From the NCBI RefSeq assembly GCF_034932145.1, contig NZ_JAYGHV010000291.1, forward strand, positions 1 to 23,590: a stretch of 23,590 nt of DNA, in the 5' to 3' direction. Origin of the DNA: CCY15215 sp034932145. Its GTDB lineage: Bacteria > Cyanobacteriota > Cyanobacteriia > Cyanobacteriales > Spirulinaceae. The position numbers and the translations under genes were made by a program. Positions 8,426-16,241 of this stretch are shown piece by piece; position 1 is the first letter of the stretch; each line of letters starts with the position of its first letter. The notes beneath the pieces were generated by a model. The model had not been told where the DNA came from. It searched no databases and was given only the letters and a program-made list of their open reading frames with translations.

Positions 8426-10039
8426 TTAAGTGTAGAGATAAGCCTGTCTTAATTGCCAATTCAAGTCTCGATTAACTTCGCTTTGAATGCGATTGCCCCG
8501 CAAGCAATGTTCTAACTTAATATCGTCAACGAAGAACTTCACCTCCAAGACTCTGCCACTCAAATCGATTTCATTGACCCAAATTTTCGGATCTTGCCAC
8601 TCATTACGAGAACTCTTGAATTCTTCTCGCAGCCAACTCCGTATAACTGCAATGGCATCGTCAAGACGAGTTTCTTCCCCGGAAGGATCGTTGAGTTTTC
8701 CAAACAATTTATTGAGTTTGCTTTTGAGTAAATTGAGTTTCTGTTCCCATTCTTGAGGCAAAATGTCCTTATCTTCTCGCATCAAATCGGGATCTTTTAA
8801 CCATAACTCGTACCAGGTCCGAACAAGGGCAATCAGTTTATTGCCAGCCATCTCTCCTTGCATTTCTTCGAGATGTGCCTGTCTGCGTCGCCCGACTCGT
8901 TCAGCTTGAACTTCCAGACCAACGGTATCGCAAATTTCCAGAAAATCCCCCTGAATGGAACGAATTTCATTCAAATCTAATCCTCCCTCTTCGAGCATCC
9001 CAATTTTCTGAGAGAGGACCTCGAAAGATTTCTCAACTTTGGTGAGTTGAATATTGACCGCTTTTTCAGCAATCAAACGCTGTTGTCCGTTTTCTCGTTT
9101 CCGATCTGCATTAAATGTCGTTCCCGAAAAACCATAGTATTTGTGGAGACATTCGAGTTTGCGATCGATGTCCCCCAAGGTATCGGGGTGAGCCAGAACG
9201 ACAGATTTCATTAACTCGATCGCTCGAGCGGGATCGACATCGGCTTTGAGGGGAATATTCAGGGTGTAGTAGTAGTGAAACGTGGGACGGCTCAGGTTGG
9301 TAAGCTGCCGTCCTTGTAACTGACCATTGGGAATATAAATATCGCAGTGGGTGTCGATAATATACATTTGTGTCACCCGTAAGCCGATCTTTTTAATAAT
9401 GGCGCGAGAACCATCGGGTAGGGCGATGACATCTCCAAAACGAAAAGGCGTATCGATCAAAAGAACGATCCCACTGGTAAAGTTAGCGAGAATATCTTGG
9501 AGGGCAAAACCCAAAATAAAGGAAATCCCACCGATCGCCACCCATAAACCCGTTAAGTCAATTCCCAAACGTTGAATGGTAATCAAACCCCCCACCAAAT
9601 AGATAATGACGGGGAGCATGGTTTCGAGGATGGGAACGAGAACATCATCCCACATGGCCTCGCTTTGTTCGGCGAACTTTTTCAGGGCGTAGATAATGAC
9701 TTCGGTAAACAGCCTCGCTATCCAAAACGTTGCTGCAAGGGAGATTGCCGCGCTTAAAATATTTTGTATCCACGGATAGGTTTTGAGAACCTCGAGTTGA
9801 GATAAAGCAATTTTCAGGCTGACGGCGATCGCCACGATAACCGAGGGCAAGCGCGAGACATTTAAGGAAACAAGGGGTAAATCGTTTCGCAAGCGACGAA
9901 ACCACAAGCGCAGGACAAAAAAGAAGAAAATGTAGAGAACGAATATAACCCCTGCCGCGATCGCCAAGTCTTGGAAGAGTGCATTCAGTTCTTCCGGGGT
10001 GACTTGTATGGCTTGAGGGAGAGTTAAGCGAAATACCAT
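8426..10039 (-). CDS. MscS-family mechanosensitive channel, copy B
   Basis: This 537-residue protein is a paralogue of copy A and can be aligned with it end to end. The membrane segments, pore helix (GGISFILGFALQDILANFTSG), beta domain (FGDVIALPDGS, YIPNGQLQG) and split C-terminal domain (NEIDLSGRVLEVKFFVDD) are all present. The long inserted helical region between the two halves of the C-terminal domain is also kept, although it is the most diverged part. At the DNA level some stretches near the 5' end are almost identical to copy A, including silent positions (for example 9914-9998 against 8093-8177). Others differ freely, which suggests gene conversion or uneven constraint. The gene is divergent from clpS. 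Confidence 0.9.
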   Translation of the reverse strand: MVFRLTLPQAIQVTPEELNALFQDLAIAAGVIFVLYIFFFFVLRLWFRRLRNDLPLVSLNVSRLPSVIVAIAVSLKIALSQLEVLKTYPWIQNILSAAISLAATFWIARLFTEVIIYALKKFAEQSEAMWDDVLVPILETMLPVIIYLVGGLITIQRLGIDLTGLWVAIGGISFILGFALQDILANFTSGIVLLIDTPFRFGDVIALPDGSRAIIKKIGLRVTQMYIIDTHCDIYIPNGQLQGRQLTNLSRPTFHYYYTLNIPLKADVDPARAIELMKSVVLAHPDTLGDIDRKLECLHKYYGFSGTTFNADRKRENGQQRLIAEKAVNIQLTKVEKSFEVLSQKIGMLEEGGLDLNEIRSIQGDFLEICDTVGLEVQAERVGRRRQAHLEEMQGEMAGNKLIALVRTWYELWLKDPDLMREDKDILPQEWEQKLNLLKSKLNKLFGKLNDPSGEETRLDDAIAVIRSWLREEFKSSRNEWQDPKIWVNEIDLSGRVLEVKFFVDDIKLEHCLRGNRIQSEVNRDLNWQLRQAYLYT

Positions 10040-10182
10040 CTCGAGTTATTGTTTTTTTAGGATTACTTCCGCTATTCTACAAATTTTTGTCATCTCGTAA
10101 ATATTTTTGGGAAATATTGAGTAAAATAATGCTAAGGTCTTGCAATTATTCTCAACATTTTCTTAACAAGAGTATTTTAATT

Positions 10183-10188
10183 AGGAGG
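10183..10188 (+). promoter_or_regulatory. Ribosome binding site setting the GTG start of clpS
   Basis: AGGAGG, a perfect Shine-Dalgarno core, ends 10 bases before the GTG at 10199. No ATG start fits the ClpS N-terminus, so this site decides the start. Confidence 0.8.
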
Positions 10189-10198
10189 TATAGCGCTC

Positions 10199-10498
10199 GT
10201 GTCTACAGACGTATTAGAGAAACCGGCAATTGGTCAAAAAACCGCAACAGTTCGTAAAACTGCTCCACGTTATCGCGTCTTGCTGCATAATGACGATTTT
10301 AATTCGATGGAACACGTCGTACAAACACTCATCACGACAATAGGAGGACTAACGCAGCCTCAAGCCGTTAGCATTATGATGGAAGCGCATAGCAATGGTA
10401 TTGCCTTGGTCATTACCTGTGCGTTGGAACCGGCAGAATTCTATTGCGAAACGTTGAAAAATCACGGTTTGACCAGCACAATTGAACCAGATGAATAA
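10199..10498 (+). CDS. clpS: ATP-dependent Clp protease adaptor ClpS
   Basis: ClpS delivers N-degron substrates to the ClpC/ClpP-R proteases of cyanobacteria. The 99-residue protein has a flexible N-terminal extension (1-22) and a ClpS core (YRVLLHNDDFNSMEHVV, then VSIMMEAHSNGIALV). The residues equivalent to the E. coli N-degron pocket (N34, D35, M40, H66) appear as N31, D32, M37 and H64, so binding of destabilising N-terminal residues is plausible. Cyanobacteria often have two ClpS types; I cannot assign which one this is from sequence alone. The start is GTG, supported by the strong AGGAGG. A CPBP protease gene follows after 45 bp in the same direction. Confidence 0.95.
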   Translation: MSTDVLEKPAIGQKTATVRKTAPRYRVLLHNDDFNSMEHVVQTLITTIGGLTQPQAVSIMMEAHSNGIALVITCALEPAEFYCETLKNHGLTSTIEPDE

Positions 10499-10543
10499 CG
10501 TTATTTTCTGTTTTTTGTAAAAACGCGATCGAGGAGCATCACT

Positions 10544-11380
10544 TTGAAATTAGTCCCTCTTTTTGTTATGAAACGCCCAGCATATCAACGGCTGGGTATT
10601 TTTGTTATTGCTCTGGCGATCGCTTGGCTTCCTTTCTTAATTCCCTTACATTTTCTCTTAAGTTACGATCCCAATTGGCGATCGATTGTAACCATGGGAA
10701 TTCTCTATCTAGAATTTCTGATTTTATTGCGATTGTGGGGTCGAGAAGTTTGGGGGATTTCTGCTGTTTTTAATTATTATGGCTTAGTTTGGAATCGCAA
10801 GAATGGGACAGAATTTCTCAATAGTTTAGCAGTAGGCTTATGGTTAACTCTTGCTTTATTTGCGCTGATGGTAATTTTTGGCTGGGCATTTCTACAACCT
10901 TCTCGCCATCTTATCAAGGTTATTTTTGAAGGTTTATTGATGTCTTTAGCAGTAGGATTTGCTGAAGAGTTAGTATTTCGCGGCTGGTTTTTAGATGAAT
11001 TAGAGCGGGATTATGGTCTACAGATTTCTCTCTGGACGAATGCTCTTATTTTTGCTGCTGTTCATTTTATCAAGCCTTTTGCAGAAATGATTCGCACTTT
11101 TCCACAATTTCCGGGATTAGTGTTGTTAGGATTAATTTTAGTTTGGAGCAAGCGCAAATTTAATAACCGTTTGGGAAGTTCGATTGGATTACACGCGGGC
11201 TTAGTTTGGGGCTATTATATTATTGTCGTGGGTGATTTAGTGAACTATAGCGATCGCGTTTCTCCGTGGATTACTGGAGTCGATCGCAATCCTTTAGCGG
11301 GATTGATGGGATTATGTTTTTTAGGAATTCTCGCGCTGTTTTTAAAGGTTATTCCCTTGAGAGAGGTGGGAAAAAGCTAA
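10544..11380 (+). CDS. CPBP-family intramembrane metalloprotease
   Basis: This 278-residue integral membrane protein has about seven hydrophobic segments. It carries the three Abi/CPBP (CAAX protease and bacteriocin-processing) motifs: E141-E142-xxx-R146 (EELVFRGWF), H174 (AAVHFIKP) and H217 (GLHAGLVWGY). These residues make the metal or catalytic site in the Rce1-like family. The substrate is unknown. The start is TTG at 10544, preceded by GAGGAG (10531-10536) at 7-base spacing; an ATG at 10568 would be eight codons shorter and has no comparable site. It follows clpS closely, so co-transcription is possible. Its stop codon is only 2 bp from the stop of the convergent ptuB gene, leaving no room for a separate terminator. 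Confidence 0.88.
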   Translation: MKLVPLFVMKRPAYQRLGIFVIALAIAWLPFLIPLHFLLSYDPNWRSIVTMGILYLEFLILLRLWGREVWGISAVFNYYGLVWNRKNGTEFLNSLAVGLWLTLALFALMVIFGWAFLQPSRHLIKVIFEGLLMSLAVGFAEELVFRGWFLDELERDYGLQISLWTNALIFAAVHFIKPFAEMIRTFPQFPGLVLLGLILVWSKRKFNNRLGSSIGLHAGLVWGYYIIVVGDLVNYSDRVSPWITGVDRNPLAGLMGLCFLGILALFLKVIPLREVGKS

Positions 11381-11382
11381 TT

Positions 11383-12036
11383 TTATTGCTGGATAGTCTT
11401 TAATATATTTTTTGATTTTAAGATCGACATAACCATAGCAGAATATTCTGATTTGCGATCGCTCATCTTTTCTAACTGTTTTTTCATAAGTTGTTTTATC
11501 ATTGGATTTGATTCTTTTTTATATCTTTCCACAACATTATTTAAGTCTTCTATTTTTTCGATTTTTCTGAAAATAAGAGATGTCCTTGTAGAATTATGAA
11601 GTTCTAGAATTTTTACACTGATTTCTGCTCTTGATTCACCACTTTTCCAACCAACGGTAGCCCCATAATGTTCGATTAGAGATTCCACGTCATCTTCATA
11701 AGGATCTAAAAATTCTTTTTCTTCTTGATAATAATCATTTTTTCTACGATTGCATTCAGTACAAGCAATTGTTAAATTGTGCCAAGTAAAATGTAGAGTT
11801 TTATTTTTAGAGGTTGGGATTTTATGCTCGATATCACCCGGAGTATTGTGTCCTATTTTACTCTCGCAATAAATACATTTATCACCAGTTTCTTGTTTTA
11901 AGGCTTCTTTTATTTCCTTATGGCGATATTTAGTTCGTTTATATTTATTATCAGAATCGGATAAATAATCTTGCAGCCATTGTTCTTTGTTTTTAGCTAA
12001 AATATCTGGTTCGTTTAATTTTTGCAAGTTTCTCAT
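11383..12036 (-). CDS. ptuB: HNH endonuclease of a Septu-type defence operon (PtuB-like)
   Basis: This is a 217-residue HNH nuclease. A zinc-finger pair, C54/C57 (CIYC) and C92/C95 (CTEC), brackets the catalytic region, with D68-x-E70-H71 (GDIEHKIP), N87 (WHNLTIAC) and N96-x-x-K99 (CNRRKND). The motif DPYEDD follows, as in the retron/Septu-associated HNH family. It lies 11 bp downstream of an AAA ATPase gene on the same strand; ATPase plus HNH in this order is the two-gene Septu (PtuA-PtuB) architecture, in which the complex degrades nucleic acid during phage infection. The C-terminal 100 residues are helical and lysine-rich. The gene is AT-rich compared with chlN and dnaK. The function is assigned from motifs and context, not shown. 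Confidence 0.82.
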   Translation of the reverse strand: MRNLQKLNEPDILAKNKEQWLQDYLSDSDNKYKRTKYRHKEIKEALKQETGDKCIYCESKIGHNTPGDIEHKIPTSKNKTLHFTWHNLTIACTECNRRKNDYYQEEKEFLDPYEDDVESLIEHYGATVGWKSGESRAEISVKILELHNSTRTSLIFRKIEKIEDLNNVVERYKKESNPMIKQLMKKQLEKMSDRKSEYSAMVMSILKSKNILKTIQQ

Positions 12037-12047
12037 TCGTCTCGAAT

Positions 12048-13262
12048 TTAATGAAAGTTGAACTCTGAAATCTGATCGGAAATTCCTAATTCTTCTAACA
12101 ATGCAAATAAATGATTTGCTCTTTCTTCGGGTGTTTTTTCGTCAAGAGATTCGAGCAATTTTCGTACTCTCTCTTCTACCCAAACAGGTAAATTAGAAGG
12201 AACATCTAGAATTTCTCTGAGAATTTTATTCGGAGTTCCCGATAAATCTGCCTCTTCAATCTTAAGAGATTCAACGCGATTATTTTCATTATATATTAAT
12301 CCATATACATTTGCTTCCGGCATTGAAGAAACAATAAAAGGACTATGGGTTGCAATAATGAACTTGTATTTTGGGAATGCTTTTGCTAGAGAAGGTAATA
12401 AGGTTCTTTGCATACTGGGATGTAGATGATTTTCAGGTTCATCTATTGTAACTGTACATTGTTCTTTATCCGCTCCATACATATGAATTTGCCATGCCAT
12501 ACCCAGTAAAGCATTAATACCTCCAGACATAGCATCTAAGGAAAAATCTCCCGATCGTGTTATGAGAACAACATCAGGCATTCTAATCTCTATTTTTTCA
12601 AAACCAATGCTTTCAGGCATTATTTTTCTTAAGATTTCCTGAAACTCTTCAAAGACTTTGAGATATTCTTGACTTGGTACAACAGCTTGATTACCATATC
12701 CAAATAATGCAAGAGAAATTAAGGATTGTTTTAAGATTAATCCTGGATTTCTCACATTGTTTGAATTGTATGAAGCGAACAAAAAACTTTGATACTCTTG
12801 ATACTGTTGTTGGATCGTTTTCGGATTTGTAGGAATTTGAGCTACCTGTTGATAAGTAGCATTAGGTCGATGCGAAGGAATATGCAAACCTATAACATTT
12901 TGCAGATTCTGAAACGTTAGATTATATCTAGCATCTACAATTTCTTTAGTTTGTAAATTAGATTTCACACCATTGCTATATTCAATATAGCCAATTGGAA
13001 TTACATTATTACTGTTTTTCGATTCTGGACTTTCAAACAATTTGAATATATCAGAGAAAATTTTCTTTCTCGTTTTCTTATTGATAAATGGAGTTGACAC
13101 CAAATTCATATCCCAGCCAAAGTGTCTGTTCAATATATTTAAAATTGTTGTCTTCCCGCATCCATTTTGACCTGTTAAAACTGTAACCTGATTTCTCAAA
13201 TCAAGATCGATAGAGTCAAATTGTCGCCAATTATTGAGATTGATTTTAGTAAATGTGTTCAT
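12048..13262 (-). CDS. ptuA: AAA/ABC-type ATPase of a Septu-type defence operon (PtuA-like)
   Basis: This 404-residue SMC/RecF-like ATPase belongs to the AAA_21 group. The Walker A motif is at 31-39 (GQNGCGKTT), an ABC-type signature at 245-249 (MSGGI), Walker B with D274-E275 (TIDEPENHLHP), and the switch histidine at H306 (IATHSPFIV). The region 90-240 is the helical insertion expected to dimerise or bind the partner nuclease. There is no TOPRIM domain, which argues against an OLD nuclease. The HNH partner follows 11 bp downstream. A TATAAT box and a TTGTTC -35-like element lie upstream. The pair sits between the CPBP stop codon and the chlN terminator, consistent with acquisition as a cassette. 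No reverse transcriptase gene is nearby, so a retron-linked version is unlikely. Confidence 0.82.
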   Translation of the reverse strand: MNTFTKINLNNWRQFDSIDLDLRNQVTVLTGQNGCGKTTILNILNRHFGWDMNLVSTPFINKKTRKKIFSDIFKLFESPESKNSNNVIPIGYIEYSNGVKSNLQTKEIVDARYNLTFQNLQNVIGLHIPSHRPNATYQQVAQIPTNPKTIQQQYQEYQSFLFASYNSNNVRNPGLILKQSLISLALFGYGNQAVVPSQEYLKVFEEFQEILRKIMPESIGFEKIEIRMPDVVLITRSGDFSLDAMSGGINALLGMAWQIHMYGADKEQCTVTIDEPENHLHPSMQRTLLPSLAKAFPKYKFIIATHSPFIVSSMPEANVYGLIYNENNRVESLKIEEADLSGTPNKILREILDVPSNLPVWVEERVRKLLESLDEKTPEERANHLFALLEELGISDQISEFNFH

Positions 13263-13308
13263 CCGCTCATTAGATACAATAGTTTTAAATATGCTAATAC
13301 TGTTTTCT

Positions 13309-13336
13309 ATTATAGAGTGCGATCTTGAGAGAACAA
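13309..13336 (-). promoter_or_regulatory. Likely sigma-70 promoter of the ptuAB operon
   Basis: On the minus strand, TTGTTC (13336-13331) is followed after 16 bases by a perfect TATAAT (13314-13309). The expected transcript start lies about 40 bp upstream of the ptuA ATG and downstream of the chlN terminator, so ptuAB can be expressed independently. Confidence 0.55.
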
Positions 13337-13364
13337 CTATCTTGACTCAATCCCATTCTACAAC

Positions 13365-13396
13365 AAAATAGAGCGAGCATCTGCCCGCTCTATTTT
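13365..13396 (-). terminator. Intrinsic terminator of chlN
   Basis: AAAATAGAGCG (13365-13375) pairs perfectly with CGCTCTATTTT (13386-13396), an 11-bp stem with a 10-base loop. On the minus strand it lies 40 bp after the chlN stop and ends in TTTTGTTG. Its A-rich and T-rich bases make it able to act in both directions. Confidence 0.8.
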
Positions 13397-13435
13397 AAAT
13401 GATATTCAAGCGATCGCCAGTAAGCAAACCAGCAA

Positions 13436-14842
13436 TTAAACTACTGCTTCTTCCTTCACTAACTTATCCCAACCCAAATCCTTGAGAGAATTGTTACGAC
13501 GGAGAGGACGAGTGACCAATTCAAGAATGTCTCGTGCATTGGTGAAACCGTGCATTTGAGCAAAGGTAAATTCTACCGACCACTTAGTATTAATTCCTCG
13601 TGCTTCTAAAGGATTTGCATGAGCCATTCCTGTAATTACCAAATCCGGTTTTAAATCGTAAATACGCTGAATTTGGTTGTAATTGTCGGGTTTTTCTACA
13701 ATTGTCGGTGCGGGAACTCCCATATCCTGACAGGTTTTTGCTAACAAGTCTAATTCGGCTTTTTGGTAACGCTTATCCATATAAGGAATGCCAATTTCAG
13801 GAACTGTCATTCCTGCACGAATGAGGAAACGTGCCAAAGAAACTTCCAGTAAATTGTCTCCCATAAAGAAAACAGATTTACCGCGAATGAGTTGGAGATA
13901 GTCTTCCATACTCGCCCAAATTGCAGCTTCTCGTTCTTCTAATCCTTGCGGTTCGATACCAAATACCGAGCAAATCTTCTCGATCCAAGCGCGAGTTCCA
14001 TCGGGACCGATCGGGAAGGGTGCGCCAATTAATTTGCATTTACGACGACGCATTAATGTTGTTGCGGTGCGAGAAAGGAAGGGATTAACTCCAGCAACAT
14101 AGTAGCCTTCTTCGATGACGGGTAATTCTGTGTAACGCTTGGCTGGCAACCATCCTGAGACATTGATTCCTTGCTTTTTCAGTTCTAGAGACAGGTTGGT
14201 AACAACGGGATCGGGAAGAGAACCAAATAAGACTAAAGGAGGATGGGCTTTATGTGCTGATTCTTCTGCGGTTACGTCTTCCGTTTTGCGCCCAAAATTG
14301 AGGAGTTTTTGGATGGCATTGCGATCGCCTTTTTCTTCTTCTTTTACCTGTGCTTCTTGGGGACATCGGTGTGCCATTGCAGCAAGGACGGTATCTTCCC
14401 CTTGAGTAAAAGCGTAATCTAATCCATTGGCACGTGCAACTACGATAGGAATGCCGATTTCTGCTTCTAACTTGGGTGCCAATCCTTCCAAGTCCATTTT
14501 AATGATTTCTGTGGTACAAGTCCCGATCCAAACGATGACACTAGGATTGCGATCGCGCTTAATTTGATCGCACAATCTTTTCAGTTCTTCATAATCATTT
14601 AATTGAGCAGAAATGTCCCCTTCTTCCAATTCTGCCATTGCATAGCGAGGTTCGGCAAAAATCATTACTCCCATTGCATTTTGTAGGAAGTAACCGCAAG
14701 TTTTTGTGCCGATTACCAAAAAGAAACTATCTTCAATTTTTTGGTATAACCAGGCAACGCAGCTAATGGGACAAAATGTATGATAATTTCCCGTTTCGCA
14801 CTCAAAATTTAGTGCTGGGGCTTCTTGTTGTGCAGCAGTCAT
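13436..14842 (-). CDS. chlN: Light-independent protochlorophyllide reductase subunit N
   Basis: ChlN forms the NB catalytic component with ChlB. This reduces protochlorophyllide to chlorophyllide in the dark, using electrons from the ChlL dimer. The 468 residues match the usual length. The three cysteines that hold the NB [4Fe-4S] cluster appear as C24 (HTFCPISC), C49 (GTKTCGYF) and C109 (IGTCTTEI), with spacings close to those of bacterial BchN. The fourth ligand comes from ChlB, which is not in this window. A good GAGGAG Shine-Dalgarno lies 10 bases upstream of the ATG. chlL lies 98 bp upstream on the same strand, separated by a long inverted repeat, and an intrinsic terminator follows. Confidence 0.97.
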   Translation of the reverse strand: MTAAQQEAPALNFECETGNYHTFCPISCVAWLYQKIEDSFFLVIGTKTCGYFLQNAMGVMIFAEPRYAMAELEEGDISAQLNDYEELKRLCDQIKRDRNPSVIVWIGTCTTEIIKMDLEGLAPKLEAEIGIPIVVARANGLDYAFTQGEDTVLAAMAHRCPQEAQVKEEEKGDRNAIQKLLNFGRKTEDVTAEESAHKAHPPLVLFGSLPDPVVTNLSLELKKQGINVSGWLPAKRYTELPVIEEGYYVAGVNPFLSRTATTLMRRRKCKLIGAPFPIGPDGTRAWIEKICSVFGIEPQGLEEREAAIWASMEDYLQLIRGKSVFFMGDNLLEVSLARFLIRAGMTVPEIGIPYMDKRYQKAELDLLAKTCQDMGVPAPTIVEKPDNYNQIQRIYDLKPDLVITGMAHANPLEARGINTKWSVEFTFAQMHGFTNARDILELVTRPLRRNNSLKDLGWDKLVKEEAVV

Positions 14843-14883
14843 GTTTTAATTCTCCTCTGAATAACAAACAATACATAATCAGA

Positions 14884-14929
14884 AATTATCAATTATCAAT
14901 TCTGCCTTGTTCATTGATAATTGATAATT
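14884..14929. repeat. 17-bp inverted repeat of ATTATCA heptamers between chlL and chlN
   Basis: AATTATCAATTATCAAT (14884-14900) is exactly the reverse complement of 14913-14929, with a 12-base loop. Each arm is two ATTATCA heptamers plus AT. It is very AT-rich and lies between the chlL stop and the chlN Shine-Dalgarno. It may be an mRNA processing or stability element, or simply a member of the heptamer repeat family also seen at 16242-16290 and 22030-22050. Confidence 0.75.
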
Positions 14930-14940
14930 GTTTCATTGAC

Positions 14941-15804
14941 TTAGACCATCATTAAATCAAGTTCTTCTTTCTCAATTTTGGGTGCTTCAGGGGGGTTGAG
15001 ATAGAAGTCAGATAACAAGGAGAATAAGTCCCGATCTTGTGCATCGTTGGGTACAACTCCTTCCGGTAAAGCCAAAACTTGGTCAGCTATATTCAAATAG
15101 TAATCGCAGACATAGTTTAACGAGGGATCGCTTTCTGCCATTTCAAACAGTGTCTTACCTTTAACTCGAGAAACCCGAATATCTTCAATTAAGGGTAAAA
15201 CTTCCAAGACGGGCATGGGAACTGCTTCAATATACTTATCGATCAAATCTCGTTTTGATGTCCGGTTGCCAATTAAACCCGCTAATCGTAGAGGATGAGT
15301 CCGTGCTTTTTCTCGTACTGATGCTGCGATACGATTGGCAGCAAATAAGGCATCAAAGCCATTATCGGTGACAATCATACAATAATCGGAATAGTTCAAA
15401 GGTGCGGCAAATCCACCACAAACTACGTCTCCGAGGACATCAAAGAGGATGACATCATATTCGTCAAAAGCGTTAAGTTCTTTCAGTAATTTTACGGTTT
15501 CTCCCACCACGTATCCACCACAACCCGCACCAGCAGGAGGACCACCCGCTTCTACACAGTGTACGCCGCCATAGCCCTTATAGATGACATCTTCCGGCCA
15601 AATGTCTTCATAATGAAAATCTTTTTCTTGTAGGGTGTCGATAATGGTGGGAATCAAAAATCCCGTTAGGGTGAAGGTACTGTCATGCTTGGGATCGCAG
15701 CCAATTTGCAGGACTTTTTTGCCGCGTTTTGCCAAAGCAACGGAGATGTTGCAACTGGTTGTAGATTTGCCAATTCCGCCTTTTCCGTAAACCGAAAGTT
15801 TCAT
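14941..15804 (-). CDS. chlL: Light-independent protochlorophyllide reductase iron-sulfur ATP-binding protein
   Basis: ChlL is the NifH-like reductase that hydrolyses ATP and passes electrons to the ChlN-ChlB catalytic component. The 287-residue protein has the deviant P-loop at residues 7-14 (GKGGIGKS). Switch-type regions follow, along with the two cysteines that bridge the dimer [4Fe-4S] cluster: C95 (AGCGGYVVGE) and C129 (GDVVCGGFA). Spacing between these cysteines matches bacterial BchL. The start has a GAGGAG Shine-Dalgarno about 10 bases upstream. chlN follows downstream on the same strand, so the pair is probably one transcription unit. The enzyme is oxygen sensitive, and its expression is usually tied to light and redox state; no known operator could be identified with confidence here. 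Confidence 0.97.
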   Translation of the reverse strand: MKLSVYGKGGIGKSTTSCNISVALAKRGKKVLQIGCDPKHDSTFTLTGFLIPTIIDTLQEKDFHYEDIWPEDVIYKGYGGVHCVEAGGPPAGAGCGGYVVGETVKLLKELNAFDEYDVILFDVLGDVVCGGFAAPLNYSDYCMIVTDNGFDALFAANRIAASVREKARTHPLRLAGLIGNRTSKRDLIDKYIEAVPMPVLEVLPLIEDIRVSRVKGKTLFEMAESDPSLNYVCDYYLNIADQVLALPEGVVPNDAQDRDLFSLLSDFYLNPPEAPKIEKEELDLMMV

Positions 15805-16241
15805 TTCTCTCTATCTCCTCTTTTTATAACGGTCGTAGACTGTGGGTGATTTCGTTACTCTGCATTATGACGAAAGCGATCGCTCTTGAAAAGCACGCCC
15901 GAAAATGAAAAGCGCAGTAAACACAAACTAAAATTAGCTGAGTTACGGTAACTTTCTCTAAAACCATAGATTTTCTTCAAAATCAGCAAAAAATCAGCAA
16001 AAATAGAGTTTATGATTACTTTTACTAAAAATAGTTACAATAGACAAAAAAATTAAAATCCCCAAAATGTACCCTAGAATCGATACTCTTGGGGGAGAAG
16101 GGCTGAAATATATCGGGTTTGCGAAGTTGTTGCGATCGCAAACCTCAGCCAACGTAAAGAATACTTACATTTTCCCAAATCCTCTAGAATGCGAGACAAT
16201 AGGAGCAGTCCCAATATCCTGCAAAGCCTAACCGTGCATCG
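15805..16241. other. Long intergenic region between chlL and the small membrane gene
   Basis: No coding frame is convincing here. It holds the chlL Shine-Dalgarno, a 13-bp palindrome AGTTACGGTAACT (15941-15953) about 140 bp upstream of chlL, and a perfect tandem duplication of the 11-mer AATCAGCAAAA (15981-16002). There is also a TCCCCAA...TTGGGGA imperfect inverted repeat spanning about 16055-16096, and a hairpin at 16116-16144. The part nearest chlL presumably contains the chlL promoter. The AT-rich middle has no recognisable gene or RNA. Confidence 0.5.
16116..16144. promoter_or_regulatory. Hairpin containing a HIP1-like word
   Basis: GGTTTGCG (16116-16123) pairs with CGCAAACC (16137-16144), an 8-bp perfect stem. 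The loop and right arm contain TGCGATCGCA, a HIP1 palindrome that could form a competing stem. No T-run follows. Its role is unknown. Confidence 0.35.

Larger units (their letters stand above)
6499..10091. repeat. Tandem duplication carrying two mscS genes with shared flanks
   Basis: Two units of about 1.8 kb lie head to tail. The stop codons are 1824 bp apart (6602 and 8426). Upstream homology extends about 50 bp beyond each start codon (8219-8269 and 10040-10091), sharing TTCTACAAATTTTTGTC. Downstream, the 19-bp string at 6499-6517 recurs at 8324-8342, an offset of 1825 bp that keeps the gene register; it begins with ATAAGGCGATCGCC. The 3' flanks between that string and the stop codons have almost the same length but carry different hairpins. 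Confidence 0.75.

Noticed and set aside
12048..13262. OLD-family nuclease (Gabija GajA-like)
   Set aside because: There is no TOPRIM domain after the ATPase, and the partner is an HNH nuclease rather than a UvrD-like helicase.
11383..13262. Retron with PtuAB effectors
   Set aside because: No reverse transcriptase frame or plausible ncRNA gene is next to the pair.
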